From the NCBI RefSeq assembly GCF_015840335.1, contig NZ_CP060395.1, forward strand, positions 1,488,001-1,552,000: a stretch of DNA of 64,000 bases. Reading direction: 5' to 3'. Positions 1 through 7,889 of this stretch are shown here, piece by piece; the first letter of the stretch is position 1; every line of letters begins with the position of its first letter. The stretch is from Synechococcus sp. CBW1108 (lineage in GTDB: Bacteria; Cyanobacteriota; Cyanobacteriia; PCC-6307; Cyanobiaceae). The translations under genes and the position numbers were made by a program. The notes below the pieces were generated by a model. The model was not told the DNA's origin, did no database searches, and was given only the letters and a program-made list of their open reading frames with translations.

Positions 1-389
1 CCGAGGCAGTGATGAAGATCGTGCCCTTCAATGCCCTGGAGGCAAGTGTGGAGATCCCCAGCTCAGACATCGGCTTTGTGCGCAAGGGCATGCCGGTGGA
101 CGTGAGCATCGATTCCTTCCCCGCTACCGACTTTGGAGTGCTGCAGGGCACTGTCAAGGGTATCGGCTCTGATGCGCTGCCACCGGATCCGGCCAAGCAG
201 GAGCAGGAATACCGCTATCCAGCGGTGATCAAGCTGGCCAGCCAGCAGCTCAAGCTCAACAGCGGCCAGCGCCTGCCCCTGCAGGTGGGCATGAGCCTGA
301 CGGCCAACATCAAGCTGCGTAAGGTCACCTACCTGCAGATGCTGCTGGGGGGCTTCAGGGATAAGGCCGACTCCCTTCGGCGTGTTTAG
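1..389 (+). CDS. HlyD-family secretion adaptor, C-terminal part (cut by window start)
   Basis: The reading frame is already open at the window edge (in-frame codons for E-A-V-M-K-I-V-P), so this is the 3' end of a longer gene. The residues match the C-terminal beta-barrel/lipoyl-flanking end of cyanobacterial HlyD membrane-fusion proteins of type I secretion: EIPSSDIGFVRKGMPVDVSI, then a GTVKGIGSDALPPDPAK stretch, then VGMSLTANIKLRKVTYLQML. The family bridges an inner-membrane ABC exporter to an outer-membrane channel. The next gene encodes an RTX repeat protein, a typical type I substrate, so adaptor and cargo are probably linked. The ABC exporter itself would lie upstream of the window. Confidence 0.85.
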   Translation, partial: EAVMKIVPFNALEASVEIPSSDIGFVRKGMPVDVSIDSFPATDFGVLQGTVKGIGSDALPPDPAKQEQEYRYPAVIKLASQQLKLNSGQRLPLQVGMSLTANIKLRKVTYLQMLLGGFRDKADSLRRV

Positions 390-444
390 GCGGGCTTCGT
401 CAATGAACGGTTTAGAAGCTGTCACAAAACCCTGACGCTCTCGC

Positions 445-1752
445 TTGACCTCGGTTGGTGCTACCGGTAAAGTCTACGGGTTACCTCAATCTTTGAGAAC
501 CTTGGCATTCACAACGGTCACCGGCTCCAACGGCGTGACTTCCCTGGTCGGTACCACCGGGGTTGACGTCGCAACCATTGTTACATTGCAAAGCAATGTT
601 TTTGTAGGCGCTAATACCGCTGATGATACCATCACTGTAAATCTTGCTGGCAATCAGGCCGCTACTGATTACGTAGTCCGCATGGGCGGTGGTGGAGATA
701 GAGTCAACATCACCAGCACTCTATTGAATTCATTCGTTTCTCTTGACGGCACAACTCTTGCCAACGACGGCGACGACTCTTTCAACGCAACCGGAGCACT
801 AATCAACTGTGAAATTGTTGGCCGCGGCGGCAATGATGAGATGGGCTTGGCTGGTGCTTCACTCCAGCTGAGCAATTCAACCGTTAACGGCAACACAGGT
901 GTCGATAGGATTCGCCTCGGCGCCTCTTCGGCTTCCTACGTCTACGGCGGAGCTGATTCTGATACGATTACTACAACTGCTGGTGCAGCCAACAGCTCCT
1001 CGTCGGTTATTATCAACGGCAACAAAGGTTCTGACTTTGTTACCCTCGCTGCCAGCGGATTCGCTTCGGGAACTGTTTATGGCGGTAATGGCAACGACAC
1101 CATTAACGCAGCCGCTGTCACCGACGCTGCAGCTGCTGCTCTAGGTGTAACGGCTGCTGGTGTGTATCTCTCGGGCGATCTGGGCGATGATACTATCACC
1201 GGATCCAATGGCATTGATACCATTAATGGTGGCGATGGCGCTGATGTAATCAATGGTGGTACTGGCGCTGATGTAATCAATGGTGGTATTGGCGACGACA
1301 ACATCACCGGTGGCGCTGGCGCGGACGTCATTGCTGCCTTAGGTAATGACGTACTTGTTTACACTACTCTGACTGACTCGGCTCTGACTTCAGCTACGTC
1401 GAACACTGGTTTCGACACTATCACCGAGTTTAGCGCTAACTCTGCAGTTGCTCCAGCTGTCAATGGCGATCGTTTTGATGTTGCGGCTGCTCAAGTTACA
1501 GCTGCGGCTGCAGTTGGCGGTATCTTCAATGCTGGGACGATAGCAGGCGGGGCTAACCTCGCTGCAACCCTCGACACAGCATTTGATGGTAATCTCATCG
1601 CAAATGGCGTTGGCATTGTAACCATCAACACCGGTTCTTTCGCTGGTAGTTATGTGGTCCTAAACGATGCCGACACCAACTATACATTTGCTACCGATGC
1701 CGTAATTAAGGTTAATTCCACTGCCAACATCGTAGCTAACACCTTCATCTGA
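445..1752 (+). CDS. RTX calcium-binding repeat protein (probable secreted surface protein)
   Basis: About 435 residues, rich in T, N, D, G and A. Residues 215-300 hold glycine/aspartate nonapeptides of the GGxGxDxIx type (GGNGNDTIN, GGDGADVIN, GGTGADVIN, GGIGDDNIT, GGAGADVI), which fold as a calcium-bound parallel beta-roll. The N-terminal half has looser repeats resembling cyanobacterial S-layer-like proteins. There is no signal peptide, as expected for type I secretion with a C-terminal signal. The start is uncertain: an in-frame stop lies at 433-435, the only early start is TTG at 445 with no good ribosome site, and no ATG occurs until about 679, so the 5' end may be damaged. It lies 55 nt after an HlyD gene and ends at a strong terminator. 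Confidence 0.75.
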   Translation: MTSVGATGKVYGLPQSLRTLAFTTVTGSNGVTSLVGTTGVDVATIVTLQSNVFVGANTADDTITVNLAGNQAATDYVVRMGGGGDRVNITSTLLNSFVSLDGTTLANDGDDSFNATGALINCEIVGRGGNDEMGLAGASLQLSNSTVNGNTGVDRIRLGASSASYVYGGADSDTITTTAGAANSSSSVIINGNKGSDFVTLAASGFASGTVYGGNGNDTINAAAVTDAAAAALGVTAAGVYLSGDLGDDTITGSNGIDTINGGDGADVINGGTGADVINGGIGDDNITGGAGADVIAALGNDVLVYTTLTDSALTSATSNTGFDTITEFSANSAVAPAVNGDRFDVAAAQVTAAAAVGGIFNAGTIAGGANLAATLDTAFDGNLIANGVGIVTINTGSFAGSYVVLNDADTNYTFATDAVIKVNSTANIVANTFI

Positions 1753-1772
1753 TCCCTCTTCGATTCAGCTTA

Positions 1773-1801
1773 AGCCTCCCTGCTTTCGGGGAGGCTTTTT
1801 T
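1773..1801 (+). terminator. Rho-independent terminator after the RTX gene
   Basis: An 8-bp perfect stem (AGCCTCCC / GGGAGGCT) with an 8-nt loop is followed by six T residues (1796-1801), 20 nt after the RTX stop codon. It separates the secretion genes from the following glycosyltransferase. Confidence 0.92.
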
Positions 1802-1826
1802 CTTGTAGTGGTAGGCCCCTTTTATA

Positions 1827-3074
1827 GTGAAAGTTCTTTTCGTCCATCAGAATTTTCCTGGCCAATATCGGCATATTATTTATTCCTTACGTGCCTCTAA
1901 GTCGTTTCAGCTGTTGGCTCTCGGGGTAGAACCGCTGCAAGAAAGCATCCCTGATAACATCAAGGCGCTACGCTATCCGATTCCTCGAGGTAATACAGCA
2001 GGCATCCATGAATGGGTGTTGGAATCAGAAACCAAGGTGATCCGCGGCGAAGCCTGCGCTCGTGCTGCCCATCAATTATCTCAACAAGGCTACACACCTA
2101 ATTTGATCTGCGCGCACCCAGGTTGGGGTGAATCCCTATTTCTGCGTGAAATCTGGCCAGGCACTCCGATCCTGCACTACCAAGAGTTTTATTACCAATC
2201 CAGAGGGTTTGATCTGGATTTTGATCCTGCCACGCAGGGCGCAAAAAATTGGGAAAAGGCAGCCAAAGGCAGTATGAAAAATGCTGCTCTTCAACTCGCC
2301 CTTGAAGCCAGCAGCTGGAATGTCTGCCCTACGGCTTTCCAACGCAGCACCTTTCCCAGCCACTGGCAAGAGAGCATCAGCGTCATCCACGACGGGATTG
2401 ATACGAATCGGGCCCAGCCCAATTCCTCTGTTCAGCAGCTGAAACTGCCCGATGGCACCCAGGTGCGTCGTGGCGAACCGATCATCACCTTTGTAAACCG
2501 CAGCCTGGAACCCTACCGCGGCTGCCATACCTTCATTCGTGCGATCCCTGAATTGCAGCGCCGCTGCCCGAAAGCTCACATCGTGATCGTGGGCCGTGTA
2601 ACTGGCGTGAGCTACGGCGCCGTGTGCCCTGAGGGTGAATGGAAGGATTATTTTCTGCGCGAGATCGAAGGCAACTACGATCACTCCCGCGTTCATTTCA
2701 CCGGCGAACTGCCCTACGGCGATTTCCTGCAGCTATTGCAACTCAGCCAGGCCCATGTGTATCTCACCTATCCCTTTGTGCTCAGCTGGAGCCTGCTGGA
2801 GGCGATGAGCACCCAATGCGCCATCGTGGGCTCCGCCACCGCCCCCGTGCAGGAGGTGATCCAGCATGGCCACAACGGCCTCCTGGTGGATTTTTTCGAT
2901 CATCAGGCCCTGGCCGAGAGCGTGGCCGAGCTGCTCAAAAACCGCACCCTCGCCGAAGAACTCGGCCGCAACGCTCGTGCCACCATCCTCAAGGATTACA
3001 GCTTTGAGCAGTGCGTGCCCCGCCATTTGGCGCTGATGGAGCTGGTGGCTTCCGGGGCGCTGAGCCGGCGGTGA
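1827..3074 (+). CDS. Family 4 glycosyltransferase
   Basis: 415 residues. The start MKVLFVHQNFPGQYRHI is typical of the N-terminal acceptor domain of the Glyco_trans_4_3 type. The C-terminal half is a GT-B Glycos_transf_1 domain: ITFVNRSLEPYRG (about 220) opens the donor-binding fold, and LLEAMSTQCAIVGS followed by EVIQHGHNGLLVDF (about 330-360) is the nucleotide-sugar binding region with the conserved glutamate. GTG at 1827 fits the family start. It probably adds a sugar to a surface glycan or a secreted glycoprotein such as the upstream RTX protein. A deleted fragment of a paralogue lies at 8440-8583. Confidence 0.88.
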   Translation: MKVLFVHQNFPGQYRHIIYSLRASKSFQLLALGVEPLQESIPDNIKALRYPIPRGNTAGIHEWVLESETKVIRGEACARAAHQLSQQGYTPNLICAHPGWGESLFLREIWPGTPILHYQEFYYQSRGFDLDFDPATQGAKNWEKAAKGSMKNAALQLALEASSWNVCPTAFQRSTFPSHWQESISVIHDGIDTNRAQPNSSVQQLKLPDGTQVRRGEPIITFVNRSLEPYRGCHTFIRAIPELQRRCPKAHIVIVGRVTGVSYGAVCPEGEWKDYFLREIEGNYDHSRVHFTGELPYGDFLQLLQLSQAHVYLTYPFVLSWSLLEAMSTQCAIVGSATAPVQEVIQHGHNGLLVDFFDHQALAESVAELLKNRTLAEELGRNARATILKDYSFEQCVPRHLALMELVASGALSRR

Positions 3075-3341
3075 GGGTCAAGGGTGCAGCTCGTTCCCGC
3101 GCTGATCGGCCTGCTGCGCAGCCTTGGTGAGGGTCGGTCACTGGGGCAAGTCGCCGGAGCATCATCGCCGGCTGGGGACACTCTTGCTGGAACAGCTCGG
3201 TGGTCTCCCGCAGGTTGGCTAGGGTGGAGACCCGGGCCCATTTTGGCCGGATGAGGACTCTCATTCACCCATGGACCAAAATTTGGAGGCCACCTCAGTC
3301 TGGGGAGTCGGTGGACGGTGGTACCAGAGCAGCCCGGGTAG

Positions 3342-3674
3342 TTCCAATCGTTTGCATGCAAGCGAACAAAAGCGCTTTGGAATGGAGAGACTCCTCCAAA
3401 ATTAGCTGCGATCGCAAAGCAGGCCGAGAGAAAGCTTTCACAGCTTGGCTCTGCTGCCGTTCTCGATGACCTCAAGCTTCCACCAGGCAACAACCTGGAA
3501 AAACTCGTAAAAGAGAAAAAGTGGCTCGGTTATCACTCAATCCGAGTGAATGATCAATGGAGGCTGTGCTTTCGATAGACCGTGTCAGGCCCAATGGATG
3601 TACAGACTGTTGACTACAAGCGCGGAGCAGGGTGGCCCCACCCCCAAGCTACACAATACAATGGACTAAAATGA
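3342..3674 (+). pseudogene. higB: higB toxin (RelE/HigB family), broken
   Basis: In the frame of codon 3417 the sequence reads like HigB: F-Q-S-F-A-C-K, then LWNGETPPKLAAIAKQAERK, LPPGNNLEKLVKEK and YHSIRVNDQWRLCFR. Two lesions are visible. The start is lost: a TAG at 3339-3341 sits where family members have their first codons. The tryptophan that normally follows RLCFR is a TAG (3576-3578), after which the frame continues with SGPMDVQTVDY as in intact homologues. Read through, the frame would end at TGA 3672-3674, overlapping the higA ATG by 4 nt, the usual TA coupling. The toxin is therefore probably inactive. Confidence 0.85.
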
Positions 3675-4009
3675 AAACACCAGAACTCAGGGATCCAGCA
3701 ACACCAGGAGAAGGTCTTGACGAAGAATTCCTTAAGCCATTGGGAATTAGCGCGTACAAGCTATGCAGTGAAACTGGCCTAGGTCAAACCCAGGTGGGAG
3801 AAATAATCAAAGGCAGGCGGAGGATTGCCGACGAAACAGATGCAGCCCTTTGCAAGTATCTCGGACTAAGCCGAGCATACTGGCGCCGAATGCAGATCTC
3901 CTATGACCAGCGCAAAAAGGCACGCAAATTACGCGCTATTGAAGATAACATTATACCCTGCGCTGGGCCGAATCTAAGGAAAACTAAACACGAGCTTGTA
4001 GGCTGCTAG
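3671..4009 (+). CDS. higA: HigA-family antitoxin (HTH)
   Basis: 112 residues from ATG 3671 (MKTPELRDPATPGEGLDEEF). LDEEFLKPLGISAYKL, then LGQTQVGEIIKGRRRI and AALCKYLGLSRAYWRRMQ, match the XRE-type helix-turn-helix of HigA antitoxins, ending in the usual Y-D-x-x-K-A. HigA neutralises HigB and represses its own operon. Here it has outlived its toxin, which carries a start loss and an internal stop. The last 20 or so residues look non-standard and may have been acquired by loss of the native stop. Confidence 0.85.
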   Translation: MKTPELRDPATPGEGLDEEFLKPLGISAYKLCSETGLGQTQVGEIIKGRRRIADETDAALCKYLGLSRAYWRRMQISYDQRKKARKLRAIEDNIIPCAGPNLRKTKHELVGC

Positions 4010-4187
4010 CCAAAGCACACGATCGCCATCGCTTTCCTTGCATTATTTGCTCCAAATATTTTGACAATTCAGATAATTAATCATTCTGAATAATTATCAC
4101 CAAGCTGCAAAACGCCACCGAGCAAGTTCCTCCCGCTCGAGCTGGCGATAGGGATCCATCCGAAAAGCAGCCCGAGCCCCCCTCATT

Positions 4188-4330
4188 AGCCCTGCGCCGA
4201 GCCAGGTCGATCAACGCCGAGGCGTGGAGCGCCTCAACGATGCTGCTCCGTATTTGCAAGGTTAATCGCCATGTGGATTGAGCGGCTCACCTTGATCTCC
4301 GAGACGCAATTGACCTAGCAGTTTGCGGAC
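4188..4330 (+). pseudogene. Composite scrap of vapB/vapC and AAA-ATPase sequence
   Basis: This stretch is a shortened copy of sequence found at 8985-9400. Pieces matching the vapC start region, the vapB 3' end (minus-strand S-S-I-V-E-A-L-H-A-S) and the ATPase start (MWIERL) are joined, with the same CTCCGTATTTGCAAGG leader before the ATG. The ATPase frame ends after about 16 codons. The rest of 4010-4382 shows no gene I can support. Confidence 0.6.
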
Positions 4331-4382
4331 GCTTTGCCGCCACGATGGAATCACTCAGGCCTTGCAGCTGAGATCCACTCGT

Positions 4383-4961
4383 TTATCCCAACAGCATCCC
4401 TTCACGCCGCACCAAGGGCAACAACTCGGGTCCAGGTCGTCCTTCAGGCACACAACACCACCCTGGCAAGTCCTCTGCAGCACACCAGAGCAACACAACA
4501 TGGGCTGCAAGTGGCAAGAGCTCCTGGCATTCCTGCCCATGCGCAACCCGTACGCATGGTGATGCTGAGTCGCTCTCAGTAAGGGCCGCCGTAGGGGCTA
4601 ACAGGCCCTGAGCACCTTGCTGCTTGAGGTGGTCAACCAAATTCAGCCTGTCTATCTGAGCCTCAGGGGAGGTGCTTAACACCTGCTCAAGCGGCAACGA
4701 AACAGCCCTCAGCTCCCATTGGTCCCAATCGACCGGAATTAAAACAGCCCAGAGCGCCGCAGCAACACCGGCAAGGTCCTCGGGTGTGTGGATCTCTTGG
4801 TGACGGATCCATTCCGCCCAGGCCACGATGGGCGTGCTGGCCAAATAGTGGACAGGCTGATCGCCAACCCGGTTCCAGCGGCCAGCCCGTTGGCCGGGCG
4901 AAGACCAGAGAAAGGGATGACGGCGATCGCAAACACGAAAGCCGAGGTGTAACAACGTCAC
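4383..4961 (-). CDS. RES-domain toxin (probable NAD+-degrading)
   Basis: The protein starts TLLHLGFRVCDRRHPFLW and continues AGRWNRVGDQPVHYLAST and IVAWAEWIRH. These are the RES-domain landmarks: first Arg, the G-R-W-N box, Tyr and a Glu equivalent region. RES toxins hydrolyse NAD+ and are paired with an Xre/MbcA-type antitoxin; the gene just upstream fits that role. I chose GTG at 4961, which begins 2 nt after the antitoxin stop. After QGLLAPTAAL the C-terminus does not look like the usual RES end and may be frameshifted or replaced. A decayed relative lies near 29690-29990. Confidence 0.72.
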   Translation of the reverse strand: MTLLHLGFRVCDRRHPFLWSSPGQRAGRWNRVGDQPVHYLASTPIVAWAEWIRHQEIHTPEDLAGVAAALWAVLIPVDWDQWELRAVSLPLEQVLSTSPEAQIDRLNLVDHLKQQGAQGLLAPTAALTESDSASPCVRVAHGQECQELLPLAAHVVLLWCAAEDLPGWCCVPEGRPGPELLPLVRREGMLLG

Positions 4962-4962
4962 G

Positions 4963-5565
4963 TCAACTCGCCACCATGCCAATGCAAGCGGAATGGGCCA
5001 GGCTCGCGATGGCACGAATGGCTGCATCATCGGGATCCCAGTCGCCTTTCAGACGATCGCGGGGGGCCTGACCATCCAGCGAGCTGCGAGGCCTCTGAAA
5101 CCAGCGGCGGATGCCGTGAGCGTTGTAGGTGCCCTCCAATTGATCGATCACCAAAGCAAGCCAGTGCAAGCGTGCCGCAACGGCATCAGAGCATTGACGT
5201 TCACCCTTGCAGTACCGGCGAATGGAAACGGCACTCAGCCCCAACAAAGCGGCTAGCAACTCATCATCGTTGAGCACATCGCGAACGGCCTGCCACTCAG
5301 TGGCAGGTGAAGGGCAATCTTCGAGACGGTCGTAGATCTCCGCAAGGAGGTGCTGACGTGTCGACTCATCTGACGGCTCCTGGCTCAGCCATTGCTGTGC
5401 TGCATTGCTGCAGATGCCCTGACGCCGTAATGCCTCCATGGCGGCAGCCGTTGAGGCATGAGGAGGCACAACACCCATCCGCACCACACGCGCCCGGAAC
5501 CGGGCCTCGTCGAGGGAGTCACAAGCCCCCTTGCCCTGCCTGGATCTTGAATGGATTACTTCCAT
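4963..5565 (-). CDS. Antitoxin of an Xre-RES pair
   Basis: 200 residues. The central segment DELLAALLGLSAVSIRRYCK resembles the DNA-recognition helix-turn-helix, and GTYNAHGIRRWFQRPRSSLD with GDWDPDD resembles the toxin-binding Xre/MbcA/ParS C-terminal domain, where RRWF.RP.. and a final G-D-W-D-P are characteristic. It would bind and inhibit the RES toxin that follows 2 nt downstream and autoregulate the operon. Its ATG at 5565 overlaps the end of the preceding 58-codon frame by 10 nt, so translation of the chain from vapB onward may be coupled. Confidence 0.75.
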   Translation of the reverse strand: MEVIHSRSRQGKGACDSLDEARFRARVVRMGVVPPHASTAAAMEALRRQGICSNAAQQWLSQEPSDESTRQHLLAEIYDRLEDCPSPATEWQAVRDVLNDDELLAALLGLSAVSIRRYCKGERQCSDAVAARLHWLALVIDQLEGTYNAHGIRRWFQRPRSSLDGQAPRDRLKGDWDPDDAAIRAIASLAHSACIGMVAS

Positions 5566-5732
5566 GATCCAAATCTAGGCCACTCCGTTTCGTGCGCTTC
5601 AAACTCCGGATGGTTGGCCAGGAACGCCAGCTGCTCAGGCCGCAGGTAAGCGTTGCCGGGCGGCTGGTGGCCCAGGTCGATCACCTCATGCTCAAGGGGA
5701 GTTCCGCAATGGCGGCAGGGGTGCGGGCTCAT
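5556..5732 (-). pseudogene. 58-codon frame with a methyltransferase zinc-domain fragment
   Basis: This short frame sits between vapC and the Xre antitoxin. It starts ATGA-overlapping the vapC stop (ATG at 5732) and ends inside the antitoxin start. Its first 35 residues, C-R-H-C-G-T-P-L-E-H followed by VIDLGHQPPGNAYL, match the N-terminal zinc-binding domain of sugar C-methyltransferases (Methyltransf_13 type), but the catalytic domain is absent. The tail NHPEFEAHETEW is not recognised. It is most likely a truncated methyltransferase trapped in the TA operon. Because it is in phase with both neighbours it could still be translated. Confidence 0.6.
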
Positions 5733-6133
5733 GGCAAAACCTTACTGGCGAGATCCAGCAGTTTTTGATCGGCGCTGAGCAGGTTGGCCACCTCTCGCCG
5801 AGCCAGCACGAGATACAGACAGTCATGCACCGGGTGATCCAGGTGGGTGGCCAGCGCCAAGGCTTCTGCTTGCAGGCTGCGATCCGGTTCGATGTGGTCT
5901 AAAAGCTCTGCAGCCATGCTGAGGCGCCACTGCAGGCTGTCTGCTTGCAGCTGGCCAGCGCGCAGGAGGCGCCAGAGGGCATTGGCCACCTCTGTGAGCA
6001 TCAGCTCAGGCGCCATCACCAGATCCGCAGCTAACACCGCTTCATGCAGCTCGGCGGCCAGCGCTGATCCCTCAATGATCCTCACCACCGCCGAGGCATC
6101 CAGCACTAATTTTGCCGCTGCTCGACTGCCCAT
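5729..6133 (-). CDS. VapC-type PIN-domain RNase toxin
   Basis: 134 residues with PIN-domain acidic residues in order: LVLDASAVVRI (Asp near 11), ELMLTEVANALWRL (Glu near 46), HPVHDCLYLVLA (Asp near 103) and LLSADQKLL (Asp near 121). These form the Mg2+-dependent RNase site. The ATG at 6133 follows the antitoxin TGA by 1 nt. The protein is close to the VapC pair at 34539 and 41480, which share the E-L-M-L-T-E-V-A-N-A-L-W motif and the same antitoxin type, so the three form one subfamily. Confidence 0.88.
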   Translation of the reverse strand: MGSRAAAKLVLDASAVVRIIEGSALAAELHEAVLAADLVMAPELMLTEVANALWRLLRAGQLQADSLQWRLSMAAELLDHIEPDRSLQAEALALATHLDHPVHDCLYLVLARREVANLLSADQKLLDLASKVLP

Positions 6134-6134
6134 C

Positions 6135-6380
6135 TCAGCGGGATCGATCCTGCCGGATCAACTCTTCAGGGGGCGGATCGAAAGGCGCGAGGTTCTCCTG
6201 CCTGGCCAAAGCCTGCAGGCCGGCCAGGGCCTGGAGCCGGCGCTCGCGGGGATCACCACCGCAGGCCTGCTGCAAATCATTGAGGGCCTGCTGGCTCAGG
6301 CTGCGGTGATGCCGCCGTGCACGCAGCTGGAGCAACTGATGGAGTGGATCGGGCATGTCCCGAATCTGTAGTGTTGCCAT
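6135..6380 (-). CDS. FitA-like ribbon-helix-helix antitoxin (VapB)
   Basis: 81 residues from ATG 6380. MATLQIRDMPDPLHQLLQLR is the ribbon-helix-helix DNA-binding head of FitA-type antitoxins; SLSQQALNDLQQACGGDPRE and the C-terminal PPPEELIRQDRSR would mask the PIN active site. I preferred this ATG to codons 30 nt upstream because the paralogues at 34904 and 41845 start at the same point (MPSLQIRDLPDPLH) and because the shared operator lies immediately upstream. Confidence 0.85.
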   Translation of the reverse strand: MATLQIRDMPDPLHQLLQLRARRHHRSLSQQALNDLQQACGGDPRERRLQALAGLQALARQENLAPFDPPPEELIRQDRSR

Positions 6381-6392
6381 CGACCCAAGGCT

Positions 6393-6409
6393 CATGCAAT
6401 CTGCATGCA
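6393..6409 (-). promoter_or_regulatory. Probable vapB operator, TGCATG-N5-TGCATG
   Basis: On the minus strand two TGCATG hexamers are spaced by 5 nt (11-nt period), 12 nt before the vapB ATG. The same arrangement precedes the paralogous vapB genes (35189-35205 and 42130-42146) with different spacer bases. This supports a conserved autorepressor site. Confidence 0.6.
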
Positions 6410-6501
6410 TTCTACGTGAGCTTCAATTCAAGCAGCGGCAAGGCATTGGCTGCCCCCGGCGAAAGCTCCACCGCATGCCACTCGCCGCCGCTGGGCGAAC
6501 C

Positions 6502-6669
6502 GGGCCTCAGGTCTACCGCCACATCCCACCCCAGGCCTGCGCAAAGGCCGGGCAGCCGGCTCCTGGGCGCGGAAGGCATTGAGAAAGGCGCCGCGGTGAT
6601 CACTGAAGGGCTGGCCCACCAGCTCCAGCACGCCGGCGATGGGGGTGGGGCAGGCGGGATTCGGTGGGC
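6502..6669 (-). repeat. Direct repeat copy 1; N-terminal scrap of a sugar-nucleotide 3,5-epimerase
   Basis: About 165 bp nearly identical to 7474-7635 (small indels). In one minus frame it reads I-A-G-V-L-E-L-V-G-Q-P-F-S-D-H-R-G-A-F-L-N-A-F, the N-terminal signature of RfbC/RmlC-type epimerases (G-V.....F.DHRG.F). That frame is off by one from the nearby ATG (MPTESRLP) across a run of five C residues. It is a gene fragment, not a working epimerase. The rest of 6381-6670 shows no further gene. Confidence 0.6.
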
Positions 6670-6670
6670 A

Positions 6671-7015
6671 TCAGGAGCCCTTGCGGGCGCGGAAAGCACC
6701 ACCAATCAGCGCAGCAGTAGCTCCGATCCCAATCACCCCAACGATTTGCTTGCCTTGAAAAATGGCTGCCAAGCTGGCACTGCTCACGCCGACAGCCATC
6801 AGAATCCCTGCAATCAGCCCAAGGTTGGCGCGGAAAAGATCTGATGAGACGATCTTTCTCTCTAATTCGTGCCTGTGGGCCGTCTCGCTTTCAACCAATC
6901 GCAACAGACGCTCGCCAGCGTTCTCGATGCTGCGTTCATAGGCTTCGATGGCTTGGGGCGGGGGCAGTACTGCATTTACTTCTGCCTGCCAGCTGACAAG
7001 GGTGAAAAAGGCTCC
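6671..7015 (-). pseudogene. DUF2335-like membrane protein, start codon not found
   Basis: The frame reads LPPPQAIEAYERSIENAGER, then HRHELERKIVSSDLFRANLG, then two hydrophobic segments (LIAGILMAVGVSSASLAAIF and IVGVIGIGATAALIGGAF) ending R-A-R-K-G-S. This is the layout of DUF2335 proteins: cytoplasmic helix followed by a two-helix membrane anchor. No ATG, GTG or TTG occurs between the in-frame TAA at 7016-7018 and the conserved LPPP, so the native start seems lost. A TTG at 6904 is the first possible start and would omit the LPPP part. Confidence 0.6.
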
Positions 7016-7243
7016 TTAGGCATTCAGCAGCTTTGACAGTGCCTGATCACGATCGGCGCGCAAAGCCTCGAGATCTGCCCGAAAACTCCGCGATCCCTGG
7101 GTTCGGCGCACAGTTGCTTGGGCCAAGGGCTCACAATCAACTGCGGCTTCCAGGCCTCGCCAAAAGCTGGGCCGCCGGCGACCCAAGCGCTGATAGAGGG
7201 CATCGGCCTGCACTGGTGTGGAAGTTGGCGGCAGGGCAGGCAT
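7016..7243 (-). CDS. Small hypothetical protein
   Basis: 75 codons, MPALPPTSTPVQADALYQRL and onward, ending S-K-L-L-N-A, with an amphipathic, Arg/Leu/Ala-rich composition that looks protein-like. It is in the same frame as the downstream DUF2335 segment and separated from it only by the TAA, so both might derive from one gene. I do not recognise the family. A short spurious frame is also possible. Confidence 0.35.
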   Translation of the reverse strand: MPALPPTSTPVQADALYQRLGRRRPSFWRGLEAAVDCEPLAQATVRRTQGSRSFRADLEALRADRDQALSKLLNA

Positions 7244-7334
7244 GGACCGGCTAGTGAGAGGAAGTAACTAGATGTCTAGACTCCTTTATCATGGCGCAGG
7301 CAGGGCTGTGCTTGCAACCTGTGTTTGTGCTGCA

Positions 7335-7441
7335 GGTGTGCAAACCACTTTGCTGCTTTCGTAGGCCTCCACATCCGCCAGGCAGCACGCCAGCGGACTA
7401 ATGCGCTCGTGCACGGCGCGATACCAGGCCACGGTGCGGGC
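7335..7441 (-). pseudogene. C-terminal scrap of a sugar-nucleotide dehydratase (tentative)
   Basis: One minus frame reads A-R-T-V-A-W-Y-R-A-V-H-E-R-I-S-P-L-A-C-C-L-A-D-V-E-A-Y. The T-V-A-W-Y-R-x-x-H motif is typical of the extreme C-terminus of CDP-glucose 4,6-dehydratase-like proteins. A related tail (G-P-L-T-C-C-L-A-D-L-E-A-Y) occurs at about 8111-8190. There is no upstream catalytic domain. Apart from the repeat at 7474-7635, nothing else is evident in 7244-7643. Confidence 0.4.
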
Positions 7442-7473
7442 CACGTTTGTTGCCCGCTGTCAACTACGTAGGC

Positions 7474-7635
7474 GGGCCTCAGTTCTACCGCCACATCCCA
7501 CCCCAGGCCTGCGCAAAGGCCGGCTCCTGGGCGCGGAAGGCATTGAGAAAGGCGCCGCGGTGATCACTGAAGGGCTGGCCCACCAGCACCAGCACGCCGG
7601 CGATGGGGGTGGGGCAGGCGGGATTCGGTGGGCAC
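7474..7635 (-). repeat. Direct repeat copy 2 of the epimerase scrap
   Basis: Second copy of the 6502-6669 fragment with a 7-bp deletion and a few substitutions. It is preceded on the plus strand by CAACTACGTAGGCGGGC, which also recurs near 53583. Confidence 0.6.
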
Positions 7636-7643
7636 AGATGTAC

Positions 7644-7889
7644 TCAGATCACAACGGGCAACTGGGATTTCACGGGATCAGCAAGCAGCCGCGCCATGCC
7701 AGCTGGATCGCTGATGTCCAGGCAGAGAAGGGTGGAACCGATGAACTCCAGCGTGTAGCCGTCGCCCTCCACCACCAGATCCGGGATGCCTCGGAGGCTG
7801 GGGTGGCGAAACAGGATGGCTCCGCTGTCAGCGTCGACCAGCCGCTCCATGCCTTTGAGCTGATGGCTCAGTTGTTGGGGAAGATCCAT
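7644..7889 (-). CDS. Small acidic partner protein of a DUF4258-like gene
   Basis: 81 residues starting MDLPQQLSHQLKGMERL. The core GAILFRHPSLRGIPDLVVEG and the segment ending LLCLDISDP are strongly conserved with the protein at 36039-36296. Both copies start inside the last codons of an upstream frame ending in a G-G-R-W motif (overlap about 20 nt). I do not recognise a named family. The coupled arrangement and its setting among TA loci suggest an antitoxin-like or regulatory role, but that is only inference. Confidence 0.65.
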   Translation of the reverse strand: MDLPQQLSHQLKGMERLVDADSGAILFRHPSLRGIPDLVVEGDGYTLEFIGSTLLCLDISDPAGMARLLADPVKSQLPVVI

